Assembly: GCF_030160455.1 (NCBI RefSeq)
Contig: NZ_BSOJ01000015.1
Coordinates: 62,001-126,000 of the forward strand
Direction of reading: 5' to 3'
Origin: Limnobacter litoralis
Lineage (GTDB): Bacteria > Pseudomonadota > Gammaproteobacteria > Burkholderiales > Burkholderiaceae_B
DNA: 64,000 nt
Below, in pieces: positions 39,506 through 49,677 of this stretch (its first letter is position 1; each line of letters begins with the position of its first letter). A program made the translations under genes and the position numbers. The notes beneath the pieces were generated by a model. That model worked only from the letters and a program-made list of their open reading frames with translations, did not search any database and was not told where the DNA came from.

Positions 39506-40429
39506 TCAAGATGCCAGCGCCGCCTGAATCAGCCGCTCGGCGCCGCCAGATCGAAGCTTGGACACCACTTCCAGCCCCAGTTCCAGCCAGTTGGATTGCG
39601 ACCCCATCGCCGTTGCAGTTACGCACTGCTGCCCATTTGGGCTGGCCACCAAAGCACGCAAGGTCATTTGGCCACCATCAACCACAGTGGCATAGCCCGC
39701 CAGCGGAACCTGACAGCTTCCGCCCAACTCTCTTGAAACGGTTCTTTCAGACCCGACAAGGCGGCTTGTCAGGGGGTCAACCAGCCGTGAAGCGATCTCG
39801 GCCAGTTGGTCATCGCCTGCACGAATTTCCAAACCCAAGGCACCCTGCCCCACGGCAGGAAGCATGTCGGCGGCGTCAATCACCCCTCGAATCCGCTCAT
39901 TCATGCCCAGACGAATCAGCCCAGCCGCCGCCAAAACAATCGCCTGATACTGCCCGTTGTCCAGCTTGCCGAGTCGGGTGTCCAAATTGCCGCGCAGGGG
40001 TTCCACGCGCAGATGCGGAAACCGGGCAAGCACCTGAGACTGACGGCGAAGGCTCGATGTGCCGACCACTGCACCCGCCGGAAGCGAATGCAGGGACTCA
40101 AAATCATTGCTGACGAATGCATCCAGCGGGTTTTCACGCGGCATAAATCCGAGCAGCTTGAAAGCCGGTTCCAGTTGCATGGGAATGTCTTTGCCGGAAT
40201 GCACCGCAAGGTCTGCGCGCCCCTCCAGCAGCGCATGTTCCAGCTCTTTGATGAACAGCCCCTTGCCGCCTATCTTCGACAGGGATTTGTCCAGAATCTG
40301 ATCACCCAGCGTGGTCATGCCCACAATCTCGACCTCACTGACCTCGGGTTGCTGCAACAGCAGATCTCTGACGTGCTCAGCCTGCCACAGGGCGAGCCTG
40401 CTTTCTCTTGAAGCTATTCTTATTTTCAT
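39506..40429 (-). CDS. hemC: Hydroxymethylbilane synthase
   Basis: This 307-residue protein starts at the ATG at 40429 ([16 protein letters not shown]). An upstream in-frame TTG at 40471 would add 14 unlikely residues. The dipyrromethane-carrying cysteine is in [10 protein letters not shown] and the catalytic Asp in [11 protein letters not shown]. It condenses four porphobilinogens in tetrapyrrole synthesis. It is the first gene of hemC-hemDX-hemY and is divergent from argH. Confidence 0.95.
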   Translation of the reverse strand: MKIRIASRESRLALWQAEHVRDLLLQQPEVSEVEIVGMTTLGDQILDKSLSKIGGKGLFIKELEHALLEGRADLAVHSGKDIPMQLEPAFKLLGFMPRENPLDAFVSNDFESLHSLPAGAVVGTSSLRRQSQVLARFPHLRVEPLRGNLDTRLGKLDNGQYQAIVLAAAGLIRLGMNERIRGVIDAADMLPAVGQGALGLEIRAGDDQLAEIASRLVDPLTSRLVGSERTVSRELGGSCQVPLAGYATVVDGGQMTLRALVASPNGQQCVTATAMGSQSNWLELGLEVVSKLRSGGAERLIQAALAS

Positions 40430-40543
40430 GGACGCAATAAGTTTGATAAAAAGGATCTGCCTGAACGGCAATTCACCAAAAGTCTAGCACGCCGACACAC
40501 TTATAATTGGGCCCTGGTCAAAGTGCTCATAAAAGGAAAATCC

Positions 40544-41968
40544 ATGTCCAATCAGTGGTCCAAAAAACAGGAAGCCTGGTCTGCCCGCTTTAGCGAGCCC
40601 ATGTCAGAGCTGGTCAAGCGATACACGGCCTCGGTGTTTTTTGACAAACGACTTGCTGAATTTGACATTCAGGGCTCGCTGGCACACGCCACCATGCTCT
40701 GTGAGGCAGGTGTAATCACCCAGGCCGACCTTCAGGCCATCGAAAAAGGCATGGCCACCATTCGGCAGGAAATCGCCGACGGGCAATTCACCTGGCAACT
40801 CGACCTTGAAGACGTGCACCTGAACATCGAACGCCGACTGACCGAAATCATCGGTGAGGCTGGCAAGCGCCTGCACACTGGCCGATCACGCAATGACCAG
40901 GTTGCCACCGACATCCGACTTTTTCTGCGCTTTGAAACGGACCGGATCTGCGGCTTGATCCGCGAATTGCTGGCCTCGCTGTTGGCTGTGGCTGATCGCA
41001 ATCACGATGTGGTACTGCCGGGGTTTACCCATCTGCAAGTGGCGCAACCCGTGACCTTTGGCCACCACATGATGGCCTACTTCGAAATGTTCGAGCGCGA
41101 CCTGGAACGCATGCAAGACTGCCGCAAGCGAATCAACCGATTGCCACTGGGCGCAGCCGCTCTGGCAGGCACCACATTCCCGATCAATCGCCAACGCACC
41201 TGCGAATTGCTGGGTTTCGACTCAGTCACCCGCAACAGCCTTGATTCAGTGTCAGACCGGGATTTCGCAATCGAATTCTGCGCAGCCAGCAGTATTCTGA
41301 TGATGCACGTGTCCCGTTTGTCCGAAGAACTGATCCTCTGGATGAGCCCCCGATATGCGTTTATCGACCTGCCAGACCGTTTCTGCACAGGCTCGTCCAT
41401 CATGCCCCAAAAGAAAAACCCCGACGTACCTGAGCTTGCACGCGGCAAGACAGGCAGGGTTTATGGTCATTTAACCGGCCTTCTGACCCTCATGAAAGGC
41501 CAACCACTGGCCTACAACAAAGACAACCAGGAAGACAAAGAACCCCTGTTTGACACCGTTGACACCGTGGTAGACACCCTGACCATATTCGCTGAAATGA
41601 TCGAAGGCATGAAAATCAAGCCTGAAAATCTTCGCCAGGCCACATTGCAAGGTTACGCAACAGCCACCGACCTGGCTGATGCGCTGGTCAAGAAGGGCCT
41701 GCCATTCCGCGATGCACACGAGGCTGTGGCTCGCGCGGTGCGTTACTGTGACCAACACGTCATGGGCCTTGAGCAATTGTCGGTGGCACAGCTTGCTGAA
41801 GCGCTGAATTTGCCCGAATTGGGCTACCAAGCCGACCTCGTCGATCAATCCTTGCTGGACGTGCTCAGCCTCGAAGGCTCTCTGGCTGCCCGAGACCACA
41901 TCGGAGGCACCAGCCCCCGTCAGGTACGTTACGCCATCGATCAAGCCAAAATCCGCTTGCAGATGTAA
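40544..41968 (+). CDS. argH: Argininosuccinate lyase
   Basis: This 474-residue protein starts at the ATG at 40544 with AAGGA at 40533-40537; an earlier in-frame start at 40523 lacks a ribosome site. The fumarase/ArgH signature is [12 protein letters not shown], with the catalytic His in the [11 protein letters not shown] and [23 protein letters not shown] regions. It splits argininosuccinate into arginine and fumarate. A TATAAT at 40502-40507 is a possible -10 box without a clear -35. It is followed by dctQ after 9 bases, an uncommon neighbour. Confidence 0.96.
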   Translation: MSNQWSKKQEAWSARFSEPMSELVKRYTASVFFDKRLAEFDIQGSLAHATMLCEAGVITQADLQAIEKGMATIRQEIADGQFTWQLDLEDVHLNIERRLTEIIGEAGKRLHTGRSRNDQVATDIRLFLRFETDRICGLIRELLASLLAVADRNHDVVLPGFTHLQVAQPVTFGHHMMAYFEMFERDLERMQDCRKRINRLPLGAAALAGTTFPINRQRTCELLGFDSVTRNSLDSVSDRDFAIEFCAASSILMMHVSRLSEELILWMSPRYAFIDLPDRFCTGSSIMPQKKNPDVPELARGKTGRVYGHLTGLLTLMKGQPLAYNKDNQEDKEPLFDTVDTVVDTLTIFAEMIEGMKIKPENLRQATLQGYATATDLADALVKKGLPFRDAHEAVARAVRYCDQHVMGLEQLSVAQLAEALNLPELGYQADLVDQSLLDVLSLEGSLAARDHIGGTSPRQVRYAIDQAKIRLQM

Positions 41969-41977
41969 GCGAAAGCC

Positions 41978-42499
41978 ATGAAAGCCCTGCTTGCACTTTC
42001 TGCCGGCATTGACCGCTTGAACACCTGGATAGGTCGATGCGTCGGCTGGCTGGTTTTACTGGTTACCTTGGTGTCGGCCTACAACGCAGTGGTGCGCAAG
42101 GCTTTCAACATCAGCACCAATGGCCTGCTGGAGATTCAATGGTATTTGTTTGGTGCGGTCTTCCTTCTCGGAGCCGCATTTACACTCAAAGACAATGCGC
42201 ATGTGCGCATTGACATCCTTTCCTCTCGCTTCTCGAACAAGACCCGTGCATTGATCGACATCATTGGCTACGTGCTGTTTATCCTGCCCTTGGTCTGCTT
42301 TGTGCTTTACCACGGCTCCCTGTTCGTGTACAACTCATACAGCATTCATGAATACTCTGCCGACGCAGGAGGCTTATTGCGTTGGCCAGCCAAGGCGCTC
42401 ATCGTCATTGGCTTTGCCTTGTTGGGCTTACAGGTCCTCTCTGAGTTGATCAAAAAGGCGGATTACCTCAAGCATCTCCGCGCGGAGCAGTCCTCGTGA
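41978..42499 (+). CDS. dctQ: TRAP transporter small permease (DctQ type)
   Basis: This 173-residue protein has four predicted membrane helices. The family pattern is visible as NGLLEIQWYLFGAVFLLGAAFTLKDNAHVRIDIL and RWPAKALIVIGFALLGLQVL. It pairs with DctM (4-base overlap) in a sodium-driven importer. Symbols dctQ/M/P are used for the type; the ligand need not be a C4-dicarboxylate. Confidence 0.88.
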   Translation: MKALLALSAGIDRLNTWIGRCVGWLVLLVTLVSAYNAVVRKAFNISTNGLLEIQWYLFGAVFLLGAAFTLKDNAHVRIDILSSRFSNKTRALIDIIGYVLFILPLVCFVLYHGSLFVYNSYSIHEYSADAGGLLRWPAKALIVIGFALLGLQVLSELIKKADYLKHLRAEQSS

Positions 42500-43941
42500 T
42501 ACCGACCGACCTGCTCATTCCGCTGATGTTCGCGGTCCTGTTTGTTTTTCTGCTGTCTGGCTTCCCTGTGGCGTTTGCCCTGGCCGCCAATGGCCTGTTG
42601 TTTGGTTATCTGGCCATTGAACAGGGCTTGATGAACTCAGCGCTGCTTCAAGCGATTCCCGAACGAATATTCGGGATCATGAGCAATGACACCATGCTCG
42701 CAATTCCCTTCTTCACATTCATGGGCCTGGTGCTTGAACGAAGTGGCATGGCAGAAGATCTGCTTGAAACAGCCGGGAAACTGTTTGGCAGGGTTCGTGG
42801 TGGATTGGCGTATGCGGTCATTCTCGTTGGCGCATTGCTGGCGGCTACCACGGGCGTGATTGCAGCCTCGGTCATCTCCATGGGGCTCATTTCACTGCCA
42901 GTCATGTTGAAATATGGCTACAGCCCGAGAATCGCAACCGGCGTTATTGCGGCTTCGGGCACGTTGGCGCAAATCATTCCGCCCTCACTGGTGTTGATTG
43001 TCATGGCCGATCAACTGGGTGTTTCAGTGGGTGACATGTACGCAGGGGCAATGCTGCCAAGCCTGACGCTCGTCGCCTTGTATCTGGCCTATGTCTTTGT
43101 GGTTTCTCGCATCAAAAAAGACGCCTTGCCCCCGCTGCCTGACCTGGGGCACACCAGCGCTTTACAGACCATTTCCACCGTCTTGCTGGTCCTTATTCCA
43201 CCGCTTCTGCTGATTTTTCTGGTGCTGGGCACCATCTTTTTAGGTGTCGCTACGCCCACAGAGGGGGGTGCGATGGGCGCTGTCGGGGCTTTGGTGCTGG
43301 CGGCCGCGAAACGACGCCTCAGTCTGGCTGTGCTGAAGCAAGCGCTTGAAGCCACTACCAAATTGTCCAGCTTTGTGCTGTTTATTCTGATTGGTTCCAC
43401 GGTTTTCAGCCTGACTTTCAGGGCCATTGGTGGTGACCTGTGGGTGGAACAATTGATGACCAACCTCCCGGGCGGTCAAATCGGTTTTCTGGTGGCCGTT
43501 CAACTGCTGATCTTCGTCTTGGGTTGTTTTCTGGACTTTTTTGAGATCGCATTCATCGCCATACCCCTTCTGGCACCTGTTGCGCACAAACTGGGTATTG
43601 ATCCAATCTGGTTTGGAGTGATGATCGGCGTGAATCTGCAAACCTCGTTTTTGACACCGCCTTTTGGGTTTGCACTGTTTTACTTGAAATCAGTCACCCC
43701 ACCTGAAGTCAAAACGGGTGACATCTACAAGGGAATTCTGCCCTTCATTTTGATTCAAATCGCCATGGTGGTTTTGATTTACCTGTTTCCCCAATTCATA
43801 CAAGGGCAACAAAAACAGGTGTACAAAGACACGCCGCTGCAGCTCGATTTGCCGCTCAATGGCGGCTACCAAGACCCTTACTCAAACCCCAGCCAGGGCA
43901 CCGTGCCGTTTGTACCCAAGTTCAGTCAGCCCAATCAATAA
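42496..43941 (+). CDS. dctM: TRAP transporter large permease (DctM type)
   Basis: This 481-residue protein starts at a GTG that overlaps the dctQ stop. It has about twelve to thirteen helices and the family landmarks FMGLVLERSGMAEDLL, ALLAATTGVIAASVISMGL, ASGTLAQIIPPSLVLIVMADQLG and ATPTEGGAMGAVGAL. The C-terminal 50 residues after the last helix, rich in Pro, Gln and Asn, extend beyond typical DctM. Large dctM proteins of this kind occur with substrate-binding proteins that carry a Tat signal, as is the case for the dctP gene 2 kb away. Confidence 0.92.
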   Translation: MIPTDLLIPLMFAVLFVFLLSGFPVAFALAANGLLFGYLAIEQGLMNSALLQAIPERIFGIMSNDTMLAIPFFTFMGLVLERSGMAEDLLETAGKLFGRVRGGLAYAVILVGALLAATTGVIAASVISMGLISLPVMLKYGYSPRIATGVIAASGTLAQIIPPSLVLIVMADQLGVSVGDMYAGAMLPSLTLVALYLAYVFVVSRIKKDALPPLPDLGHTSALQTISTVLLVLIPPLLLIFLVLGTIFLGVATPTEGGAMGAVGALVLAAAKRRLSLAVLKQALEATTKLSSFVLFILIGSTVFSLTFRAIGGDLWVEQLMTNLPGGQIGFLVAVQLLIFVLGCFLDFFEIAFIAIPLLAPVAHKLGIDPIWFGVMIGVNLQTSFLTPPFGFALFYLKSVTPPEVKTGDIYKGILPFILIQIAMVVLIYLFPQFIQGQQKQVYKDTPLQLDLPLNGGYQDPYSNPSQGTVPFVPKFSQPNQ

Positions 43942-43961
43942 ATGAAGAAGGAAAAAATGGA

Positions 43962-45101
43962 TCAGACCGCTTGCTTGACCTCTGTGGCTGGCATCGATTC
44001 TGATTTGGAGGCAATGCGATCGGCCAATTCAACAACAAAGGTAGTCCCGTTTACCTCAGAATTTTCCAATGAAATGTTCCAGCCCATTTCGTAGCACAAC
44101 TTTTTAACCACATACAGACCAATGCCTGCCTTGGGTAAATCACTGTTGCCGAAGGTGCCATCGCCTCTCGGCAAGTCCAGTATGCTGGCGTCAATTCCGG
44201 GTCCGGTGTCGGACACAACAAACCGGTGGACGCCTCCCTTTCGGGAATATTCCAGCCTGACACTCCCCTCATAAGTGTGCTCAACTGCATTAAAAACCAA
44301 ATTGCCAAGCACCCTTTTCAAACGTCGAACATCGGTGTAAATGGCACCATCGTGGATTTTGGTCTCGAACAACAGGCCTTTGCTACGCGCCAGAAAGCCG
44401 ATCCAGTTCTCAATACCACTGCACAAGGCTTCAGCACTCACCGATTCAATCTGGTGGTTGCGACGCTCGCCCAATTCAAAGCGTGTGGCCTCCATGGTGT
44501 TTTCTGCCAATTCGAACAACCATCTTTGACAGCTGGAAATCTGACCAATAATGGGTTCCAGACGGTCTTGACCCTTCAAGCTTGGATGGCAGACCAGCAA
44601 GCCAAGGGCATGCAAGGGCTGTCGCATGTCATGTTGTACCCCTGCAAGCCAACGTAGCCTGTCTTTCCATTCAGACAAGACCTGACGCTTTGAGGCTCGC
44701 CATCTGGACTGTTGTTCACGACGCCTTGAGACCCGTTGGCGGGCCATTCGGAAACGGCTTAAACGATCATGAAGGACTGCAAAAAAGACGATCGGCAATA
44801 AAACTGACAGGACCGATGCTGCCATGACCGGCCGAACCATGGAAGTAGCCAGGGAAGCCACACAACCGGCAAAAGCGAGTAGCCATACCCTTTCAGTGGG
44901 CGCAACCCGGCTTGTCTGGTGAATGCGCACCTTGGCAAACAGAGTCAATCCACAGACAAGGCTCAACCAGATTATTTGGAGCAACAGGCTTGGATAAAGC
45001 CCCAATAGATGAATGGAAACGGGCAGCAAAACCAAACTACCCATCAAAAAAATATCGTGATTTTTTTGAACCGACGCAGACCAATGGGTAAGCAGTCTCA
45101 T
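43962..45101 (-). CDS. Membrane sensor histidine kinase
   Basis: This 379-residue protein starts at the ATG at 45101, 10 bases after the response-regulator stop. About five hydrophobic helices lie in the first 115 residues with little periplasmic sequence, then a basic linker. The phosphorylation His157 is in the unusual box HDMRQPLHALG. The ATPase has N-box NLVFNAVEHTYEG, G1 VVSDTGPGID and G2 GIGLYVVKKL. No extracellular ligand domain is present, so it probably senses a membrane or internal signal, or the TRAP system (inference). Confidence 0.88.
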   Translation of the reverse strand: MRLLTHWSASVQKNHDIFLMGSLVLLPVSIHLLGLYPSLLLQIIWLSLVCGLTLFAKVRIHQTSRVAPTERVWLLAFAGCVASLATSMVRPVMAASVLSVLLPIVFFAVLHDRLSRFRMARQRVSRRREQQSRWRASKRQVLSEWKDRLRWLAGVQHDMRQPLHALGLLVCHPSLKGQDRLEPIIGQISSCQRWLFELAENTMEATRFELGERRNHQIESVSAEALCSGIENWIGFLARSKGLLFETKIHDGAIYTDVRRLKRVLGNLVFNAVEHTYEGSVRLEYSRKGGVHRFVVSDTGPGIDASILDLPRGDGTFGNSDLPKAGIGLYVVKKLCYEMGWNISLENSEVNGTTFVVELADRIASKSESMPATEVKQAV

Positions 45102-45111
45102 AACAGCCCCG

Positions 45112-45780
45112 TTAGTCTGAATACACCTCATCAGACCGTTGCTCCTGCCAGGCACGATACAACATGGCGGCCTCCAGTCGATTGCGTGCATTCAAGCGTG
45201 CAAGAATACTACGGACGTGAGTTTTGACGGTTTCAGGGGACAAGCCAAGGTTTTGCGCAATTTCAAAATTGGACTCACCTTTTGCAATTCGATGGAGAAC
45301 TGACACCTGACGCTCGGTGATTCTTGCCATTCTTTGACCAACCGTGGCACCAGAGCCATCGTTTTCTTTGGGGTAAATCTGTTCCGTCCAAGTGTTGCGC
45401 CTCAGTTTCAGAACCATGCTGTCCAACACGCTTAAAACGCGATCTTGAGTGATGCCCTTGGAAATGAATTCCGTTTCTGGATTGGCCTCTGCCAAATCAC
45501 CAAGGATGTCCTCATTGCCCGACAGCACCAATGTTCGGCTGTAATCGAAAGTTTCAAGTGCAGTCTCCAGGACCTTTTGCGGAGGCATGTCTGGTAGCCC
45601 CAGATCAAGCAAAACCAGGTCAGGTTGTTCGAACTTGCTGTGCTCAAGCGCCGGACCAATGCGGCTGAACAACTTCACATCAAGATCGGAATAGCGGGCA
45701 TTCATGATGTCGCGAAGCGCCATGGCCAATATGGGATGATCGTCGATAATGAAGACACGGAGATTGTTTGTAATTGACAT
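45112..45780 (-). CDS. LuxR-family response regulator
   Basis: The protein has 222 residues from the ATG at 45780, chosen because GGAA lies about 10 bases before it; a longer frame to 45795 lacks a site. The receiver domain has Asp13-Asp14 and phosphorylatable Asp59 in LVLLDLGLPD. The C-terminal LuxR-type helix-turn-helix (ERQVSVLHRIAKGESNFEIAQNLGLSPETVKTHVRSILARL) is of the NarL/FixJ group. It forms a two-gene operon with the histidine kinase. It is likely to regulate the neighbouring TRAP transporter (inference). Confidence 0.9.
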   Translation of the reverse strand: MSITNNLRVFIIDDHPILAMALRDIMNARYSDLDVKLFSRIGPALEHSKFEQPDLVLLDLGLPDMPPQKVLETALETFDYSRTLVLSGNEDILGDLAEANPETEFISKGITQDRVLSVLDSMVLKLRRNTWTEQIYPKENDGSGATVGQRMARITERQVSVLHRIAKGESNFEIAQNLGLSPETVKTHVRSILARLNARNRLEAAMLYRAWQEQRSDEVYSD

Positions 45781-45956
45781 GTTTAAACGTTCCATCTAAG
45801 TCAAATGCTCTGCACTCTGTAGGGGAGCCCGCGATTGCAAACCTGAGTTCCTGAGGACTATTAGGACAGCCGGGATGAATCGAATCAACCCCGGATAGAG
45901 CGACCCTGCCTTGGGTGACTTTGTGGAGGTATAAGGTTCCGACAGGAAACAAAAAA

Positions 45957-45980
45957 AGCGGCCAACAGCCGCTTTTTTTT
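45957..45980 (-). terminator. Rho-independent terminator downstream of dctP
   Basis: AGCGGC, CAACA, GCCGCT form a 6-bp stem, flanked by A7 and T8. It lies 28 bases beyond the dctP stop on the minus strand, and so separates dctP from the two-component genes. Confidence 0.85.
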
Positions 45981-46008
45981 ACTACTCGTTGACCAATTGG
46001 TCAAAAAA

Positions 46009-47094
46009 CTACTTCGTTCTGGGCACGAAATTGGCCATGGTGTTTTCAGTGACCCTGAACCAGTTTCTCTGATCATTGCGAAACCGGTTCCAATGGTCAA
46101 AAATCTTTTTAAATCCCGGGTTGGTTTTTGATTCTTCAGCGTAAATCGCCTCGGCCTCGCGATAAGCGGCATCCATAATGTCTCTCGGGAAAGCCCTCAA
46201 CTGAACATCTGCCTGAAGAAGTCGATTCAGGGCCGCAGGATTGTCAGCGTCGTACTGCGCAAGCATCTGCAGATTGGCCTCAGCCGCCGCCATTTCAAAA
46301 GCGACCTTGTAAGGTTCAGGCAACTTTTTCCAGGCCTCCAGATTGACGTAATAACTCAAGGTCACACCAGGTTCCCAAAAACCAGGGTAATAGTAATATT
46401 TCGCAACTTTGTAAAAGCCAAGCTTTTCGTCGTCATAAGGCCCCACCCATTCCGCAGCATCAATGGTGCCCTTCTCGAGCGCAGGGTAAATATCCCCGCC
46501 GGCAATCGTTTGCGGCACAGCCCCCAAGCGGGACATGATCTTGCCACCCAACCCTGGCATTCGAACTTTCTTGCCTTTCAAATCGGCAAGACTCTTGATC
46601 TCTGTTCGCCACCAGCCACCCATTTGGGCACCCGTGTTGCCGCCCGGGAAATTAATCACGTTGTATTTGGCAAAAAACTCACGCATCAATTGCAAGCCGC
46701 CGCCATTGTAGAACCATGCATTTTGTTGTCGTGCACTCAAGCCGAAAGGCAAAGCCGAGTCGAAGGCAAAACTGGCGTCTTTGCCGACGTAGTAATAGCC
46801 AGCTGAATGACCGCATTCAACCGTTCCACTCTGCACGGCATCCATGACCTGCAGGCCCGGAACGATTTCGCCTGCAGCAAAAGGCCTGATCTCGAATTTG
46901 CCCCCTGTCAATTCGGAAACCCGGCTTGCAAGCTTGGGCAAGGTACCCCAAATCGTGTCAAGACTTTTGGGGAAACTGGACACCAACCTCCAGCGCACGG
47001 TGGGTGCTGCCGCCAGGGCACTGCCGGACAGGGCTGTCGACCCAACTGCAACGGAGCCAGTTCCCGCTTTCAACAAGAATGACCGTCTTTGCAT
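46009..47094 (-). CDS. dctP: TRAP transporter substrate-binding protein (DctP family, Tat signal)
   Basis: This 361-residue protein has a twin-arginine signal (QRRSFLLKAG, then GSTALSGSALAAA). The binding domain starts near APTVRWRLVSSFPKSLD and has the subfamily features YYYVGKDASFAFDSALPFGLSARQQNAWFYNGG and AAEWVGPYDDEKLGFYKVAKYYYYPGFWEPGV. These are typical of TRAP binding proteins for alpha-keto acids or similar anions. AGGAGA lies before the ATG. It is separated from dctQM by the two-component genes. Confidence 0.9.
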   Translation of the reverse strand: MQRRSFLLKAGTGSVAVGSTALSGSALAAAPTVRWRLVSSFPKSLDTIWGTLPKLASRVSELTGGKFEIRPFAAGEIVPGLQVMDAVQSGTVECGHSAGYYYVGKDASFAFDSALPFGLSARQQNAWFYNGGGLQLMREFFAKYNVINFPGGNTGAQMGGWWRTEIKSLADLKGKKVRMPGLGGKIMSRLGAVPQTIAGGDIYPALEKGTIDAAEWVGPYDDEKLGFYKVAKYYYYPGFWEPGVTLSYYVNLEAWKKLPEPYKVAFEMAAAEANLQMLAQYDADNPAALNRLLQADVQLRAFPRDIMDAAYREAEAIYAEESKTNPGFKKIFDHWNRFRNDQRNWFRVTENTMANFVPRTK

Positions 47095-47136
47095 GCTTTT
47101 CTCCTGAATTGTTTACTGTTCTCACACCCAAACTGT

Positions 47137-48489
47137 TTATTCGGACGCGACTGTCATCGATTCAACCAAAAGGCTTCCGCAATAACGACTGCCTCGCCAA
47201 ATGGCGTCGTCACCCACAGCCACAATGTTGGCCAGCATATCCAGCAGGTTGCCTGCGATCGTAATTTCCTCGACGGGATGAACAATCAAGCCATTTTCTA
47301 CCCAGTATCCGAAGGCTCCGCGAGAATAATCACCAGTTACCGGGTTGACGCCCTGACCCATCATTTCCGTGACCAGCAAACCGGTGCCCATTTTCTGAAG
47401 CAGTGCATCCAGACCACCGGGTATGGTATTGCTGGATTTCAGAAGGATGTTGTGGGTTCCACCCGCATTGCCCGTGCTTTTCTGACCCAACTTGCGCGCA
47501 GAGTAGGTCGACAGAAAATAGCCATTGACCCGACCATTTTTCACAACAGTCCTTGCCTTCACTTTCACGCCCTCTTCGTCAAAAGGCGAGCTGCCATGGC
47601 CACCCGGGATGAAAGGATCTTCTTCGATCGAAATGTGCTTGGACCAGACTTGCTTACCCATTGAATCCAGAAGAAAACTGGTTCTTCTATACAAAGCCGT
47701 ACCTGACACCGCCCCAATGTAATTGCCAATCAGGCTCGATGCGATGGGCGCCTCAAAAATGACGGGAAACTTGCCGGTCTTGATTTTTTTGGAGCCCAAG
47801 CGAGCGAGTGCGCGCTTGGCCGCGTATTCACCGATGGCCTGGGGTTTGGCAAGGTCTTTGGCATTGCGCTCGACTGCGTACCAGTAGTCACGTTGCATTG
47901 GGCTGTCTTTGCTTTTTTTGGCCTGTGCGATCGGTGACACGGACAGGGAATGTCGGGAATATGGGTAGCCACCCCTGAAACCCCGCGAGTTCGCAGCAAA
48001 GAAATGCCCTTCCTCGGAAGACACATTTGCACCATCGGAATTTCGGATCTGCTTGCTCACGCTGAATGCGGCATCTTCCATCGCCAGTGCCTTTTCCACC
48101 GCTTTTGCAGTGCTCAGCTTCCAGGGGTGATAAAGGTCGAGGTCACGGTGCCTTTTGGACAGGGTTTCTTCGTCCGGCAGGCCTGCATGCTCGTCAGCCG
48201 CCGTGTATTTCGCAATGTCAAGAGCAGCCTGAATGGTTGAATCTATGGCCTGCAACGAAAAATCGGAAGAGGAGGCGTTGCCCCGGCTCTGCCCGACAAA
48301 CACGGAAACACTCAATCCTTTGTCACGCGTCTGCTCGATGGTCTCCACCTCGCCCATGCGGACCGAGACCGACTGCCCAACACTTTCGCTGATGTCGACC
48401 GCGGCATCGCTTGCACCAAGCGCCTTTGCTTTTTTCAACGCGTATTCGGTCAATTCCTGAAATGTCTCTGATTTAAAGCTGAAGGCCAT
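47137..48489 (-). CDS. pmbA: PmbA/TldE, TldD-partner metalloprotease family protein
   Basis: This 450-residue protein of the PmbA/TldD family has SVRMGEVETIEQTRDKGLSVSVFVGQSRGNASSSDFS at the N-terminal half. The C-terminal half has KARTVVKNGRVNGYFLSTYSARKLGQKSTGNAGG and TEMMGQGVNPVTGDYSRGAFGYWVENG. TldE/PmbA forms a complex with TldD and lacks its zinc site. It acts on small peptides and antitoxins in E. coli. tldD is not in this window. AGGAC precedes the ATG. It is divergent from the DUF615 gene. Confidence 0.93.
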   Translation of the reverse strand: MAFSFKSETFQELTEYALKKAKALGASDAAVDISESVGQSVSVRMGEVETIEQTRDKGLSVSVFVGQSRGNASSSDFSLQAIDSTIQAALDIAKYTAADEHAGLPDEETLSKRHRDLDLYHPWKLSTAKAVEKALAMEDAAFSVSKQIRNSDGANVSSEEGHFFAANSRGFRGGYPYSRHSLSVSPIAQAKKSKDSPMQRDYWYAVERNAKDLAKPQAIGEYAAKRALARLGSKKIKTGKFPVIFEAPIASSLIGNYIGAVSGTALYRRTSFLLDSMGKQVWSKHISIEEDPFIPGGHGSSPFDEEGVKVKARTVVKNGRVNGYFLSTYSARKLGQKSTGNAGGTHNILLKSSNTIPGGLDALLQKMGTGLLVTEMMGQGVNPVTGDYSRGAFGYWVENGLIVHPVEEITIAGNLLDMLANIVAVGDDAIWRGSRYCGSLLVESMTVASE

Positions 48490-48516
48490 ACTGTCCTGCT
48501 CAAGTTGGGCTTAAAA

Positions 48517-49065
48517 ATGGCTAATATACAGCCCATGGAACATGATTTCGAAAATCAAGACGACTTTGACGCAAGTGAAAAGCCCAGCAAGTCCGCCGTC
48601 AAGCGGGAAATGCTCGCGCTTCAAGATCTTGGCAAAGCCCTTTGCGAACTGCCGTTTGAAAAGGTCAAACGCAGTGCGCCAGTCAGCGAACGGCTGCTGG
48701 AAGCCATTTCCCAATACCAAAGCTGCAAAAGCTTTGGGGCTAAAAAACGTCAATTGCAATTCATTGGCAAGCTCATGCGCTCTGAAGAGCATGAGGACAT
48801 TGAGGCGTGGATCAACGGTGAATCCGTTGAACAGAAAATGCAGGTTTTGCACATGCACGCCGCGGAGCAATGGCGCGACCGCTTAATTGAAGAGCCAGCG
48901 CTGTTGGCAGATTTTATACAAGCTTACCCGCAAGCTGCCCGGGAAAATCTGAACACCATCATCAGACAAGCTTCGGCCGAGCGCGCTGCTCAGAAAGCGC
49001 CCAAAAACTACCGACAGCTTTACCAGGTCATCTACGCCATTCTGAAAGCACAACCCACCGAATAA
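48517..49065 (+). CDS. darP: DUF615 (YjgA/DarP) ribosome-associated protein
   Basis: From the ATG at 48517 this protein has 182 residues. It has the family core SKSAVKREMLALQDLGKALCELPFEKVKRS, an all-helical architecture, and GAKKRQLQFIGKLMRSED-like sequence (LMRSEEHEDIEAW). DarP/YjgA takes part in 50S subunit maturation. The start is uncertain: an in-frame TTG lies at 48505 and another ATG at 48535, and none has a strong Shine-Dalgarno sequence. It is divergent from pmbA, a standard proteobacterial arrangement. Confidence 0.9.
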   Translation: MANIQPMEHDFENQDDFDASEKPSKSAVKREMLALQDLGKALCELPFEKVKRSAPVSERLLEAISQYQSCKSFGAKKRQLQFIGKLMRSEEHEDIEAWINGESVEQKMQVLHMHAAEQWRDRLIEEPALLADFIQAYPQAARENLNTIIRQASAERAAQKAPKNYRQLYQVIYAILKAQPTE

Positions 49066-49075
49066 GGAATATCCG

Positions 49076-49675
49076 ATGAGTGATCACACACGCGACACTG
49101 TCCGTATCGGCCTTGTCTCAGTCAGTGACAGGGCCTCAGCGGGCGTTTACGAAGACAAGGGAATCCCCTCACTGAAATCCTGGTTTCAAGTGGCTGTGCT
49201 CAATCCGGTTGAATTTGTTGAAGTACTGATCCCTGACGAACAGGAAAAAATTGCTGAAGCCTTGTGCAAGCTTGTAGACGACGAAAAATGCCATCTGGTG
49301 TGCACGACCGGTGGCACTGGTCCTGCCAAACGCGATGTTACCCCTGAAGCCACGCTCGCAGTGGCCGATCGGGAAATGCCCGGTTTTGGAGAACAGATGC
49401 GGCAAATCAGCCTGCGCTTCGTACCAACCGCCATCCTTTCCAGACAAGTGGCAGTCATTCGCAAGCAATCCCTCATTTTGAATCTGCCCGGGCAACCCAA
49501 GGCGATCGCAGAAACACTGGAAGGATTGAAAGACAGTGCCGGCAAAACAGTGGTTAACGGTATTTTTGCTGCGGTGCCCTATTGCATCGATTTGATCGGC
49601 GGGCCTTACATTGAAAGCAACGACGAAGTCGTCACCGCATTCCGTCCAAAATCAGCTATTCGTCACAAACACTGA
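49076..49675 (+). CDS. mog: Molybdopterin adenylyltransferase (Mog type)
   Basis: This 199-residue protein of the MoaB/Mog family has IGLVSVSDRASAGVYEDKGIPSL at the start, the MPT-binding CTTGGTGPAKRDVTPEATLAV and the NLPGQPKAIAETLEGL segment. Mog adenylylates molybdopterin before Mo insertion. The length of about 195 residues fits Mog better than MoaB (about 170). TAAGGAAT precedes the ATG. It follows the DUF615 gene after 10 bases and precedes the esterase gene by 2 bases. Confidence 0.9.
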   Translation: MSDHTRDTVRIGLVSVSDRASAGVYEDKGIPSLKSWFQVAVLNPVEFVEVLIPDEQEKIAEALCKLVDDEKCHLVCTTGGTGPAKRDVTPEATLAVADREMPGFGEQMRQISLRFVPTAILSRQVAVIRKQSLILNLPGQPKAIAETLEGLKDSAGKTVVNGIFAAVPYCIDLIGGPYIESNDEVVTAFRPKSAIRHKH

Positions 49676-49677
49676 CC

